Source: Dyadobacter sp. CY345 (GTDB lineage Bacteria > Bacteroidota > Bacteroidia > Cytophagales > Spirosomataceae). From it: a stretch of 64,000 bases of DNA. Under the pieces are notes generated by a model. It was not told the origin of the DNA. It saw nothing but the letters and a program-made list of their open reading frames with translations, and ran no database searches. This document shows, in pieces, positions 35,260-44,523 of the stretch. The position numbers and the translations under genes were made by a program. How positions within the stretch are numbered: position 1 is the first letter of the stretch; each line of letters begins with the position of its first letter. The DNA is taken from contig NZ_JAKFFS010000001.1 in the NCBI RefSeq assembly GCF_021502725.1, forward strand, positions 1,798,001-1,862,000. Direction: 5' to 3'.

Positions 35260-35278
35260 TGCCGACCAAAGGTCGGCA
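35260..35278. repeat. Short perfect inverted repeat downstream of the L25 gene
   Basis: TGCCGACC AAA GGTCGGCA forms an 8-base stem with a 3-base loop. It follows the L25 gene on the minus strand; no strong T-run accompanies it, so it may be a weak terminator or an mRNA 3' hairpin. Confidence 0.45.
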
Positions 35279-35315
35279 CGTTTGCATCTATTAGCCATGA
35301 AAAATAAAATACTTA

Positions 35316-35882
35316 TTATTTACCCAAAGTACCGCGAAGTGCACGTGGGATTTCTACTGATGCGATCGGATTGCTGATCGAGCTTAGGATTGTAAAACCT
35401 TCTGGCTTGATAGCACCAACCTTAACAGATTTTCCAAGATCAAGTTCAGTTACATCAACTTCAACATAATCAGGAATGTTTTCTGCTAAACCTTGTACAC
35501 GCAATTTACGCAATTTTTGATTCATTTTACCACCTTTCATTACACCTGATGATGCACCAGTCAATTTAACGGGTACGTCCACTTTAATTTCCTTACCATC
35601 AATGATCTGAAGGAAATCTGCGTGCAACAACATATCATTTACAGGGTGGAATTGTTTCTCCTGTAAAATAGCATTATATAAAGTTCCCTCGATATTCAAG
35701 GTAACGTTAAAAACATCCGGAGTGAAAAGCAATGTGCGGAACAACATAGCAGGTGCATAAAAATGCACTTGTTCGGTACCACCATACAGCACAGATGGAA
35801 CATAACCCTGAGCACGTAACTCCTGAGCTTCCACCTTGCCGAGATTCGCTCTTCTAAACCCTACAATCTCATGCGTTTTCAT
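35316..35882 (-). CDS. rplY: Ribosomal protein bL25 (Ctc/TL5 type)
   Basis: A 188-residue 5S rRNA-binding ribosomal protein with both the N-terminal L25 domain (about 1-90) and the C-terminal TL5 beta domain (VDVPVKLTGASSGVMKGGKMNQ through VEVDVTELDLGKSVKV). It begins MKTHEIVGFRRANLGKVEAQELRAQGYVPSVLYG, the canonical start. It lies 34 bases downstream of prs, an arrangement common in Bacteroidota. Confidence 0.95.
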   Translation of the reverse strand: MKTHEIVGFRRANLGKVEAQELRAQGYVPSVLYGGTEQVHFYAPAMLFRTLLFTPDVFNVTLNIEGTLYNAILQEKQFHPVNDMLLHADFLQIIDGKEIKVDVPVKLTGASSGVMKGGKMNQKLRKLRVQGLAENIPDYVEVDVTELDLGKSVKVGAIKPEGFTILSSISNPIASVEIPRALRGTLGK

Positions 35883-35916
35883 AAGAATAATTATTAAAGT
35901 TAAAAAAAATAAAAAT

Positions 35917-36861
35917 TTACTGATAATTTATAAACAAAGAACTAATAGATTCATGATCTCTGATACGCCCGATCGCTTTTGCAAATAACTCTGCAACTGA
36001 CAATACGCGTATTTTATCATTCTGTTGCTTCAGAGGAATTGTATCTGTAACAATTAACTCTTCCAGAACAGAATTTGCAATATTTTCGTGCGCCTTTCCC
36101 GACATGATCGGGTGCGTACTAATTGCTCTTACTGAATTGGCTCCTTTACCCATGATAATTTCAGCCGCCTTACATAAGGTTCCCCCGGTATCGATAAGGT
36201 CATCAACCAAAACCACATCCATTCCCTCAACCTCACCAATCACCTGCATACTCGCAATTTCATTTGCTCTCTTCCTGTGTTTGTCACAAAGGATCATATC
36301 CACATTCAGGAACTTGGCGAAATTACGGGCTCTTGCGGCGCCACCCATATCCGGTGATGCAATCAAAAGATTTTTTAGTCCGAGTGATTTGATGTAGGGA
36401 ACAAAAATCGAAGTTCCTTCCAGGTGATCAACTGGCAAATCGAAAAATCCCTGAATCTGACCTGCATGCAAATCAACAGTCATTAAACGATCAACGCCCA
36501 CGGATGTCAACAAGTTAGCGACCACTTTTGCTGCTATGGCAACACGTGGTTTGTCCTTTCTGTCCTGACGTGCATATCCAAAATAAGGAATAACAACGGT
36601 AACATAGTGTGCAGAAGCCCGGCGAGCTGCATCAACCATTAACAATAGTTCAAGCAGATTGTCGGCCGGTGGGAAAGTTGACTGAATCAAAAATACGTCA
36701 CAACCACGTACCGACTCTTCAAAGCTTGGGGATAATTCACCATCGCTGAATTTGCGAAGTGTATACCCTCCTAACTCCTTGCCATAATACCGTGCAATGT
36801 CTTTTGCCAGGTATTCTGACTGACTTCCCGAAAATATCTTTACTGTATTAAAAGAGCCCAT
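35917..36861 (-). CDS. prs: Ribose-phosphate pyrophosphokinase (PRPP synthase)
   Basis: A 314-residue enzyme making PRPP from ribose-5-phosphate and ATP. The ATG at 36861 is preferred over the TTG at 36867. The flexible loop has RQDRKDKPRVAIAAKVVANLL, the metal site is DLHAGQIQGFFDLPVDHL, and the PRPP-binding loop is DVVLVDDLIDTGGTL. Length is standard for class I. It lies immediately upstream of the L25 gene and just downstream of the PAP2 gene. Confidence 0.96.
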   Translation of the reverse strand: MGSFNTVKIFSGSQSEYLAKDIARYYGKELGGYTLRKFSDGELSPSFEESVRGCDVFLIQSTFPPADNLLELLLMVDAARRASAHYVTVVIPYFGYARQDRKDKPRVAIAAKVVANLLTSVGVDRLMTVDLHAGQIQGFFDLPVDHLEGTSIFVPYIKSLGLKNLLIASPDMGGAARARNFAKFLNVDMILCDKHRKRANEIASMQVIGEVEGMDVVLVDDLIDTGGTLCKAAEIIMGKGANSVRAISTHPIMSGKAHENIANSVLEELIVTDTIPLKQQNDKIRVLSVAELFAKAIGRIRDHESISSLFINYQ

Positions 36862-36880
36862 GGCCAAACTAAAATTTGCG

Positions 36881-36888
36881 CAAAATTA
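36881..36888 (-). promoter_or_regulatory. Possible -7 element TAATTTTG for prs
   Basis: The minus strand reads TAATTTTG 20 bases before the prs start codon; there is no properly spaced -33 TTG. A very short leader would result, so this is weak. Confidence 0.25.
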
Positions 36889-36899
36889 ATAAAAATCAA

Positions 36900-37475
36900 T
36901 CAATTAGGGTAGTATTTCTTTAAAAATATTAAATAAAGTTGAATACATATCCATCCAATAATCAGCCCAACCACTGCGCCGACGAATATGTCTGAGGGAT
37001 AATGTACACCAACATATACCCTGCTGTAAGCATAAATTGCTGCCCATACGAAGAGCCAGCCCATATTATTTATCTTATCCTTAGTCAGTTGAAACCAGAC
37101 TATCGCCAGCGAGAAACTAGTGGAAGCATGTGCCGACGCAAATCCATAAAGTCCTCCACAGCCTCCGACATTATGTACCAGATCTTTCAAAGCAGGTTCA
37201 TGACAAGGTCTGAAACGCGCAAAATAGGGTTTCATCACGCCCGAGGTTAATTTATCTGCAAGGATCACAGCTGCCAACACAGTGATGATAATGGCAATTG
37301 ATCTCGTTTTTTCTGCTTTAACTGTCAGAAAAAGCAGGATCGCGTACATGGGAATCCAGGTATATTTAAAAGTGATCCAATACATTATCGAATCCAGCAG
37401 CGGCGTATTTTTCCCGTTAAGCCATAAAAACAATTCCTGGTCTCCGTGAACAATAATGTCTATTGTGGAAGTCAT
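36900..37475 (-). CDS. PAP2-family lipid phosphatase-like membrane protein
   Basis: A 191-residue membrane phosphatase with about five hydrophobic helices. The three PAP2 motifs are present: KPYFARFRPCHEP (KX6RP), GFASAHASTS (with SAH replacing the common SGH) and SRVYVGVHYPSD (SRX5HX3D). Likely substrates are phosphatidate, undecaprenyl pyrophosphate or similar lipids. The start codon overlaps the trpS stop by four bases, so it is translated in a coupled manner downstream of trpS. Confidence 0.9.
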   Translation of the reverse strand: MTSTIDIIVHGDQELFLWLNGKNTPLLDSIMYWITFKYTWIPMYAILLFLTVKAEKTRSIAIIITVLAAVILADKLTSGVMKPYFARFRPCHEPALKDLVHNVGGCGGLYGFASAHASTSFSLAIVWFQLTKDKINNMGWLFVWAAIYAYSRVYVGVHYPSDIFVGAVVGLIIGWICIQLYLIFLKKYYPN

Positions 37476-38449
37476 GCTCCAAATCCGAGTACACGGCGAA
37501 CTTTTGAAATGGTCTGGCGAGCAATGATACGTGCCTTTTCTTCACCAGCCATAAGAATTGATTCCAACTCGTCATTGTTTTCCATATAGTAATTATACAG
37601 TCGACGCGGTTCTGCATATTTTTCAAGAATGATCTCGAAAAGTGCCTGTTTTGCATGTCCGTACCCATATCCGCCATTCAGGTAATTCTGACGCATTGTT
37701 TCAATTTCGGACTCAGATGCAAGCAAAGAATAAATTTTAAAAGTGATATCAGTTTCCGGATCCTTCGGTTCTTCAAGCGGTGTGGAATCAGATACAATCT
37801 TTTTTACAACATTTTTCAACTCTTTTTCCGGCAGGAAAATATTGATGTAATTGTTGTAAGACTTGCTCATTTTCTGGCCGTCAATGCCGGGAATGATCAT
37901 CATTTTTTCATCAATCTGTGGCTCAGGCAAAACCAGAATATCTTCTCCCGCAAGTAGATTAAAACGTGACGCGATATCTTTTGCCATTTCCAGATGCTGC
38001 TTTTGATCTTTGCCAACAGGAATGATGTTGGCATTGTAAAGCAAGATGTCGGCAGCCATTAGCACAGGATATGTAAATAATCCTGCATTTACATCTGCAA
38101 GTTTATCAGATTTATCCTTGAAAGAAGTTGCATTGGCAAGCATCGGAAAAGGTGTAAAGCAGCTTAAATACCACGAAAGTTCTGTATGTTCCTGAACACG
38201 GGATTGTCTCCAGAAAACATTTTTATCGGTGTCAAAACCAAAGGCAAGCCAGGTTGACGCAATTGAGCGGACATACAACTCACGTTCTGTTGCGCTTTTG
38301 AGTGTAGTCAGCGAATGAAGATCCGCTATGAAAAGAAATGATTCGTTGTCTGGATTTTTGGATAGTTCGATAGCAGGCTGGATTGCCCCCAAAAGATTCC
38401 CCAAATGAGGAAGTCCGCTACTTTGTATCCCGGTAAGAATTCTGGCCAT
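37472..38449 (-). CDS. trpS: Tryptophan-tRNA ligase
   Basis: A 325-residue class I aminoacyl-tRNA synthetase that charges tRNA-Trp. The HIGH-type motif appears as LPHLGNLLGAI, and the KMSKS loop as DGQKMSKSYNNYIN. The family-specific PVLMAADILLYNANIIPVGKDQKQHLE stretch, which reads specificity, is intact. The ATG at 38449 follows a short leader. It overlaps the PAP2 gene by four bases. Confidence 0.96.
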   Translation of the reverse strand: MARILTGIQSSGLPHLGNLLGAIQPAIELSKNPDNESFLFIADLHSLTTLKSATERELYVRSIASTWLAFGFDTDKNVFWRQSRVQEHTELSWYLSCFTPFPMLANATSFKDKSDKLADVNAGLFTYPVLMAADILLYNANIIPVGKDQKQHLEMAKDIASRFNLLAGEDILVLPEPQIDEKMMIIPGIDGQKMSKSYNNYINIFLPEKELKNVVKKIVSDSTPLEEPKDPETDITFKIYSLLASESEIETMRQNYLNGGYGYGHAKQALFEIILEKYAEPRRLYNYYMENNDELESILMAGEEKARIIARQTISKVRRVLGFGA

Positions 38450-38501
38450 TTAATTAATTAACAGATTTACTGATATCAAATTTTGTTGTGGATATTATCT
38501 T

Positions 38502-38789
38502 TTACAAACGTGGTTTTCGTCGATTATCCCAGAAATAAAGCAGTACAACTACGTCATTTTCAATTTGATAAAACAGTGTGCAACGTTTGTTTACGAAACC
38601 TCTTCGAATAGAAGAATTTGAAGCGGATGCCTCGAAAATATAAGGAAAATTAGCAATTTCAAGTATCCTTTTATTAGCGGTTCTAACAAATTTTTGCGCT
38701 TGTTTTTCCGATCTGTGTTCCTCTATGTAGTGTGTGATTTGACCAAAGCTTTCTTGTGCTTCTGTGGTCCAGCGGATGGAAAAAGTCAT
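38502..38789 (-). CDS. ParE/RelE-family toxin
   Basis: A 95-residue type II toxin of the ParE/RelE fold. It starts MTFSIRWTTEAQESFGQITHYI and closes with the family's VVVLLYFWDNRRKP segment. Members poison gyrase or cleave mRNA at the ribosome; residues do not tell which. The start overlaps the antitoxin stop by 4 bases, the antitoxin-first arrangement expected for such pairs. Not disrupted. Confidence 0.87.
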   Translation of the reverse strand: MTFSIRWTTEAQESFGQITHYIEEHRSEKQAQKFVRTANKRILEIANFPYIFEASASNSSIRRGFVNKRCTLFYQIENDVVVLLYFWDNRRKPRL

Positions 38790-39013
38790 AGATACTTTTT
38801 GTAATTTTCCATAACTTCATCGTTGGATTTAGTTTCTCCAGCCAAAAACTGCTTCTGAGCCTTATGTATACCATCCTTAACATGTTCGGGTAAATCTCCC
38901 CAGAAATCAGGTGATTCTACTTCGAGTTGCTGTTTGATCTTGTTCCAATACTCTATTGGTATCACCGCAGCTGTTTTCTCACCCTTTTCATTTGACAAAA
39001 ATTGAACGTTCAT
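38786..39013 (-). CDS. Antitoxin partner of the ParE/RelE toxin
   Basis: A 75-residue protein if the ATG at 39013 is used (MNVQFLSNEKGEKTAAVIP); a TTG at 39058 would add 15 residues. The first part (VQFLSNEKGEKTAAVIPIEYWNKI) looks like the strand-helix DNA-binding half of a Phd/YefM-like antitoxin. The charged C-terminal half (EHVKDGIHKAQKQFLAGETKSNDEVMENYKKYL) would wrap the toxin. Position and overlap support the pairing. Confidence 0.8.
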   Translation of the reverse strand: MNVQFLSNEKGEKTAAVIPIEYWNKIKQQLEVESPDFWGDLPEHVKDGIHKAQKQFLAGETKSNDEVMENYKKYL

Positions 39014-39095
39014 AACTTTCGTTTGATTATGAGTTTTATGGAAACTTCGTTCTTTCAATTTGTAAAATTCGTTAAATTGATTCAGAAAAACGTGG

Positions 39096-39103
39096 TAAAT
39101 TTG
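39096..39103 (+). promoter_or_regulatory. Possible -7 element TAAATTTG for the DUF2461 gene
   Basis: TAAATTTG fits TAnnTTTG, 66 bases before the ATG at 39169; the closest TTG is 16 bases upstream. Confidence 0.3.
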
Positions 39104-39168
39104 ATATTTGTAAATTGTCTAAGGTTTACGAAACGTGAAAAACAGATTCTTATCCCAGAATATATTTT

Positions 39169-39858
39169 ATGCTTCAACCATCAACACTGAAATTTCTAAC
39201 TGACTTAGTCCAAAATAACAATAGAGAATGGTTTCTTGAAAACAAAAAACGATATGATGATTCAAAAGCAGACCTTGAAAAACTGGTCGGGACTTTGATA
39301 TCAGAAGTCAGTAAATTTCATGATTTGGGAAATTTGCAAGTGAAAGACTGCATTTTCAGGATTAATCGTGACGTCCGTTTCTCTAAAAATAAAGCGCCTT
39401 ATAAAAGTAATCTGAGTGCCGGAATCGGTCCGGGCGGGAGAAGTTCCGGAAGGGTCGATTATTATCTGCACATTCAACCAGATGGAGAATCATTTCTGGG
39501 CGGAGGGATGTGGGATGCAACGGCTGAACAATTGGCAAAGTACCGCCAGGAGGTTGACTATAATGCTGACGAACTAAAAAGGATTATTTATGATAAAGAA
39601 TTTCGAGAATACTTCCCTGAAATTTCCGGTGAGTCTTTGAAGACAGCACCAAAAGGTTATCCAAAGGATCACCCCGAAATTGAGCTACTGAGGAGAAAAC
39701 AACTTTTCTTCATTCATCGTTTTTCAGATAAAGATGTGACTTCGAAGGGTTTCGCAGATTCGATAGTAAAAGGCATGAAATTGCTGAAACCTTATACCGA
39801 TTTTATGAATTATATATTGTACGATGCCAATCCGGAAGCGGAAGATATTCAATTATAA
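39169..39858 (+). CDS. DUF2461 domain-containing protein
   Basis: A 229-residue soluble protein of the DUF2461 family. It starts LKFLTDLVQNNNREWFLENKKRYDDSKADLE and contains the conserved CIFRINRDVRFSKNKAPYKSNLSA with its RINRD-RFS-DKSPYK-like core. Function is undefined in the literature I know; the family is widespread in bacteria and fungi. It lies 57 bases before dnaE on the same strand and may share its transcript. Confidence 0.88.
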   Translation: MLQPSTLKFLTDLVQNNNREWFLENKKRYDDSKADLEKLVGTLISEVSKFHDLGNLQVKDCIFRINRDVRFSKNKAPYKSNLSAGIGPGGRSSGRVDYYLHIQPDGESFLGGGMWDATAEQLAKYRQEVDYNADELKRIIYDKEFREYFPEISGESLKTAPKGYPKDHPEIELLRRKQLFFIHRFSDKDVTSKGFADSIVKGMKLLKPYTDFMNYILYDANPEAEDIQL

Positions 39859-39915
39859 TGATTGAATGTTGTAATGATTGAATCATAGAATTGAGCGAAT
39901 CTTCAAAATAAAAAT

Positions 39916-42900
39916 ATGCAATTTTCCCACTTACACTGCCACACCCAATTTTCACTGCTGGACGGCGCTGCTGATATCAAAAAGCTTTTCAAAAAAGCCA
40001 AGGAAGATAACATGCCGGCCGTTGCCATTACCGATCATGGAAACATGTTTGGGGTATTTGAGTTTGTGGCTGAGGGTAACAAACAAGGGATAAAACCAAT
40101 TGTTGGCTGCGAGTTTTATGTGGTCGAAGACAGGCATATCCGACAATTTACGAAAGAGAAAAAGGATGTTCGTCACCATCAGCTGCTTTTGGCGAAGGAT
40201 GAAATCGGATACAAAAATCTGGTTAAGATGTGTTCGCTCGGATTTATCGAGGGAATGTATGGAAAGTATCCCAGAATTGATAAAGAGCTGATTGTCAAGT
40301 ATCACAAGGGGCTTATTGCTACAACTTGTTGTATTGGTGCGATCATTCCTAAGACGATTATCAGAAAAGGAGAGGCGGAAGCGGAGAAAGAATTTAAATG
40401 GTGGCTGGACCTTTTTGGAGACGATTTTTATGTTGAATTGCAGCGCCATGAAATCCGGGATCAATATATCGTCAATGAAGTACTGATACGTTTCGCCAGA
40501 AAATATAATGTTAAAATTATTGCTTCCAATGACTCGCATTATGTGGATCAGGAAGACTGGAATGCGCATGATATTTTGCTGTGTATCAATACCGGTGACA
40601 AACAAAGCACGCCTTCTGCGAAAGATTTTGACGATGATAAAGGAATTCCGAAAGGCTCCCGGTTTGCATTTTTCAACGATCAGTTTTATTTCAAGAATAC
40701 CAGTGAAATGATGAAATTGTTTAACGACTTACCTGAGTCGATAGACAATACAAATGAGATCGTTGACAAGATTAAAACGCTAAACCTGAATAAGGATATT
40801 TTGCTGCCAAACTTCCCGATACCGGAAGAGTTCAAGACACATACGTTGTCTGAAATGGTTGGGAATAAGGAGCTGACGGCAGACGTTTTGAATCAGTGGG
40901 AATACCTTCGGCATTTGACATTTGAAGGTGCAAAGTTCAAATATGGTACGATAACGCCGGAAATTGAGGATCGCCTGAATTTTGAGCTGAACACGATCCG
41001 AAATATGGGTTTTCCGGGTTACTTCCTGATTGTGGCCGACTTTATTGATGCGGGCCGGAAAATGGGCGTGTTTATCGGTCCCGGCCGTGGTTCTGCTGCC
41101 GGCTCTGTGGTTGCCTATTGTACCGGAATTACGAATATTGACCCGATTAAATACGACCTCCTTTTTGAGCGTTTTCTGAATCCCGATCGTATATCACTAC
41201 CTGATATTGATACGGATTTCGATGATGAAGGCCGGCAAAAAGTGATCGATTATGTAGTTAAAAAATATGGATATAATCAGGTTGCGCAGATTGTGACCTA
41301 TGGTACGATGGCCGCAAAGTCGGCGATAAAGGATGTGGCGCGTGTGATGGATCTACATCTATCTGACGCCAACATGCTTGTAAAACTGGTTCCTGATAAA
41401 CCGTCCTACAACATGACTTTGGCCAGGATTTTCTCTGCGCCACTGGAAGGAGAGGGAAGTTTGACGAAGAAGGAAGGCATTGCGCCTGAAGAATTGGACA
41501 ATGTTAAAAAACTTCGTGCGATAATTGGTGGTAATGACTTGCAGGCGAGTGTGTTACAAGAGGCGCGTAGATTAGAAGGTACGGTTAGAAATACAGGTAT
41601 CCACGCTGCCGGTATCATTATAGCACCAAGTGATTTGACAGAAATTATTCCGGTAAGTACTTCAAAAGAATCTAATTTCCTGATAACCCAATATCAGGGC
41701 AAGATTATTGAAGATGCGGGAGTAATTAAAATGGACTTTCTAGGTCTTCGAAACCTGACTATCATCAAGGAAGCACTGCGTCTGATAAAGCGTAACCATA
41801 ATGAGGATATTGTCATCGACGATATTCCATTGGATGATCCGAAGGTGTTTGAACTTTTCCAGCGAGGTGATACCAACGCGATTTTCCAGTTTGAATCCGA
41901 TGGGATGAAAAAGCACATGAGGGATCTAATTCCCGACCGCTTTGAGCACCTTATCGCGATGAACGCCTTGTACCGTCCAGGGCCGATCGCTTATATCCCT
42001 AACTTTATCCGCAGGAAAAACGGACATGAAGAAATTACTTACGATTTACCTGAATTGGAAGAGTATCTGGCTGATACTTATGGAATTACGGTGTATCAGG
42101 AACAGGTAATGCTTCTGTCACAAAAACTGGGGGGATTTACAAAAGGCCAGGCGGATACATTGCGTAAGGCAATGGGTAAGAAACAGATTGAAACCCTGAA
42201 CAAAATGAAAGGGTATTTCATGAAGGGTGGGGAAGAAAAAGGTCTGGATTTAAAGAAACTTGAAAAGATCTGGACGGACTGGGAAGCGTTCGCGTCTTAT
42301 GCCTTTAACAAATCTCACTCAACTTGTTACGCATTTGTTGCTTACCAGACAGCTTACCTGAAAGCACATTATACGGCTGAATATATGTCGGCTGTATTGA
42401 CGAGCTCACTGGGCAATATTGATAAAATTACATTCTTCATGGAAGAATGCAAGAGCCAGGGAATTACGGTTTTAGGGCCGGATATCAATGAATCAGATCG
42501 TCAGTTTAATGCAACTGGTAAAGGGGAAATCAGGTTCGGCCTCGCCGGTGTGAAAGGAAGTGGCGACGCCGCTGTTGAAGCAATTATTGAAGAAAGAGAT
42601 CTGAATGGTCCATTTAAAGATATTTTTGATTTTATAACCCGGGTTAATCTAAGAACTGTTAATAAGAAGACACTTGAAAGTTTGGCTTATGCCGGCGGCT
42701 TCGACTGTTTTACGGATTATCATCGCGCCCAGTATTTTGCCGTTGAGCCAGGAGGTAATGGTACTTTTATTGAAAAGCTTATCCGATATGCGAATAATTA
42801 TCATGCAGATTCGGCTCCGAATCTGTTTAGCAATTCTGGTGGCGGTGGAGATATCGTTAAGCCAAAGGCAATTGAAATGGAGCCATGGGATGATCTGGCC

Positions 42901-43554
42901 AAGTTGCGTTATGAGCAGGAAGTGGTAGGTTTCTATATTTCGGGTCACCCGCTTGATACATTTAGAATTGAGCTGGACAATTTTTGTAATGGTACGCTGA
43001 ACGAGCTTATGGTTATTCCGGAAGGGGAACGGGCTCCAAAGAATTTCGGAAAAGATATCAGCGTGGGCGGGATTGTGACAAGCGTAATGGAAAGAATGTC
43101 GAAAAATGGTAACCCTTTTATTATTTTCAAAATTGAAGATTACAAGGGTTCAATAGAAATGCTTTTAGGCGGAGAAGATTGCGTGAAATTTAAAAACTAC
43201 CTTGAAGTTGGCAGGTTTTTATATATTAAAGGAAAAATTCAAAATCGATGGAAGCAGGAAGACCAGTTTGAATTTAAAATTTCTTCTATTCAATTATTAA
43301 CTGAAATCCGGGATAAGATGTGCAAAAAGATTAAAATCAACCTTACGCTGGATCAGATAGACGCCGAATTTATTGAATTGTTAAGCAATACATTTAGCAG
43401 TAATCCGGGGCAATGTCCTGTAAATATGACGGTTAAAGATCCGGATACTCATTTGGAGGTTGAAATGGCTTTACGGAACTACCGGGTTTCTCCAACCAAC
43501 GAATTATTTAAAACTTTGAAGGGCTTTCCGGGGGTAGACTTTTCCCTTAATTAG
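39916..43554 (+). CDS. dnaE: DNA polymerase III subunit alpha
   Basis: The 1212-residue replicative polymerase. The PHP domain begins at the N-terminus (FSHLHCHTQFSLLDGAADI). The catalytic acidic triad includes D430 and D432 in LPDIDTDFDDEGR. The family's IFQFESDGMKKHMRDL and LYRPGPIAYIPNFIRRK are intact. Tandem HhH motifs, an OB-fold (ISVGGIVTSVMERMSKNGNPFIIFKIED) and a C-terminal tau-binding-type region follow. Length is normal for Bacteroidota DnaE1. It is separate from trxA by an 89-base gap. Confidence 0.97.
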   Translation: MQFSHLHCHTQFSLLDGAADIKKLFKKAKEDNMPAVAITDHGNMFGVFEFVAEGNKQGIKPIVGCEFYVVEDRHIRQFTKEKKDVRHHQLLLAKDEIGYKNLVKMCSLGFIEGMYGKYPRIDKELIVKYHKGLIATTCCIGAIIPKTIIRKGEAEAEKEFKWWLDLFGDDFYVELQRHEIRDQYIVNEVLIRFARKYNVKIIASNDSHYVDQEDWNAHDILLCINTGDKQSTPSAKDFDDDKGIPKGSRFAFFNDQFYFKNTSEMMKLFNDLPESIDNTNEIVDKIKTLNLNKDILLPNFPIPEEFKTHTLSEMVGNKELTADVLNQWEYLRHLTFEGAKFKYGTITPEIEDRLNFELNTIRNMGFPGYFLIVADFIDAGRKMGVFIGPGRGSAAGSVVAYCTGITNIDPIKYDLLFERFLNPDRISLPDIDTDFDDEGRQKVIDYVVKKYGYNQVAQIVTYGTMAAKSAIKDVARVMDLHLSDANMLVKLVPDKPSYNMTLARIFSAPLEGEGSLTKKEGIAPEELDNVKKLRAIIGGNDLQASVLQEARRLEGTVRNTGIHAAGIIIAPSDLTEIIPVSTSKESNFLITQYQGKIIEDAGVIKMDFLGLRNLTIIKEALRLIKRNHNEDIVIDDIPLDDPKVFELFQRGDTNAIFQFESDGMKKHMRDLIPDRFEHLIAMNALYRPGPIAYIPNFIRRKNGHEEITYDLPELEEYLADTYGITVYQEQVMLLSQKLGGFTKGQADTLRKAMGKKQIETLNKMKGYFMKGGEEKGLDLKKLEKIWTDWEAFASYAFNKSHSTCYAFVAYQTAYLKAHYTAEYMSAVLTSSLGNIDKITFFMEECKSQGITVLGPDINESDRQFNATGKGEIRFGLAGVKGSGDAAVEAIIEERDLNGPFKDIFDFITRVNLRTVNKKTLESLAYAGGFDCFTDYHRAQYFAVEPGGNGTFIEKLIRYANNYHADSAPNLFSNSGGGGDIVKPKAIEMEPWDDLAKLRYEQEVVGFYISGHPLDTFRIELDNFCNGTLNELMVIPEGERAPKNFGKDISVGGIVTSVMERMSKNGNPFIIFKIEDYKGSIEMLLGGEDCVKFKNYLEVGRFLYIKGKIQNRWKQEDQFEFKISSIQLLTEIRDKMCKKIKINLTLDQIDAEFIELLSNTFSSNPGQCPVNMTVKDPDTHLEVEMALRNYRVSPTNELFKTLKGFPGVDFSLN

Positions 43555-43643
43555 AACGGAAATTCAAGAATTTAGGAACTTTTATACCACTTATTTCCTT
43601 ATTATCTCAACTAATTAATATCAAAAAATAGACACTTATTGAC

Positions 43644-43976
43644 ATGGGAAAAGCACTTGAAATTACCGATAGCACTTTTGAAGAACTTATTCAGGGCGAT
43701 CAGCCTGTACTTGTTGATTTCTGGGCAGAGTGGTGCGGTCCTTGTAAAATGATCGGGCCGGTTGTTGAGCAATTGGCTGGTGAATATGAAGGAAAAGCTG
43801 TTATTGGTAAAATGGACGTAGATATGAATTCGGCAATCCCGGCTAAATTTGGTATCCGTAGTATCCCTACTTTGATGATCTTCAAAAATGGTCAATTGGT
43901 AGATAAAGTAGTTGGTGTAGTACCAAAAACTACTTTGGAAGATAAATTGAACGCTCAGATATCAGCGACTGTTTAA
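43644..43976 (+). CDS. trxA: Thioredoxin
   Basis: A 110-residue thioredoxin that reduces protein disulfides in the cytosol. The active site is WCGPCK with C31 and C34 in VLVDFWAEWCGPCK; the cis-Pro loop is RSIPTLMIFKNG. No signal peptide, so it is the cytosolic type. It has a strong terminator 24 bases after the stop. Confidence 0.96.
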   Translation: MGKALEITDSTFEELIQGDQPVLVDFWAEWCGPCKMIGPVVEQLAGEYEGKAVIGKMDVDMNSAIPAKFGIRSIPTLMIFKNGQLVDKVVGVVPKTTLEDKLNAQISATV

Positions 43977-44000
43977 TTTTAACAGTTTCAGAAATTATAT

Positions 44001-44028
44001 AAAAAAGGCTCCTGATGGAGCCTTTTTT
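44001..44028 (+). terminator. Terminator after trxA
   Basis: Stem AAAAAAGGCTCC / GGAGCCTTTTTT (44001-44012 with 44017-44028) and a 4-base TGAT loop. Confidence 0.92.
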
Positions 44029-44035
44029 ATGGTTT

Positions 44036-44210
44036 TACTTATTAAATACTGTTGATTCAATTGAAGATATTCAACAGATGGGTTCTGGAATTCACAAATT
44101 ATCAGGTAGAATGGCTGATTTCTGGTTACTTACTGTGACTCCAAATTACCGTCTGATTTAGATTTGAAAACGGCAATGTCTATGATATTGATTACATTGA
44201 TTATCACTGA
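44036..44210 (+). pseudogene. Decayed HigB-type toxin gene (5' truncated and frameshifted)
   Basis: Reading the plus strand from 44036 gives TVDSIEDIQQMGSGIHKL and then ADFWLLTVTPNYRLI, which ends at a TAG (44159-44161). In a shifted frame from 44157 the sequence continues FRFENGNVYDIDYIDYH and stops at 44208-44210. Joined, these match the C-terminal two thirds of HigB/RelE-family toxins, whose hallmark ending is FRFE-G-AYDVDYEDYH. The N-terminal third is missing: the trxA terminator occupies that place. The stop lies 3 bases before the higA-like ATG, the usual higBA order. It is therefore a remnant and should not make toxin. Confidence 0.8.
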
Positions 44211-44213
44211 AAT

Positions 44214-44504
44214 ATGAATATGATGAAATGCAATTTACCTCCGGTACATCCCGGAGAAATTTTAAGAGAGGATTAAATAGAGGAACGCAATCTGACGATT
44301 GTTGAGGTTGCCCAAAAACTGGGAATAACGATCACGAAATTGTCGGATATTTGTGAGGAGCGTGAAGGAATAACTTTTGAGCTGGCAGCCAAACTTTCGG
44401 AGGTATTTGGAAATACTCCACAGTTCTGGATTAATCTTCAAAAAAATTACGAATTATGGTTAAAAGAAAAACGGGGAAATCTATACAATGTTACTATTTC
44501 ATAA
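44214..44504 (+). pseudogene. Decayed HigA-type antitoxin gene with in-frame stop
   Basis: A 97-codon HigA/VapI-family frame. It starts MNMMKCNLPPVHPGEILRED, then meets TAA at codon 21 (44274-44276), and continues in the same frame with IEERNLTIVEVAQKLGIT, the ITFELAAKLSEVFGN helix and TPQFWINLQKNYELW, which are the HigA signatures. No start codon other than TTG lies near after the stop. A single base change would restore the frame. Either it is a pseudogene or a short DNA-binding product is made from a downstream non-ATG start; the neighbouring broken higB favours decay. Confidence 0.8.
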
Positions 44505-44523
44505 TTTTCTCATCGAGAAGAGC

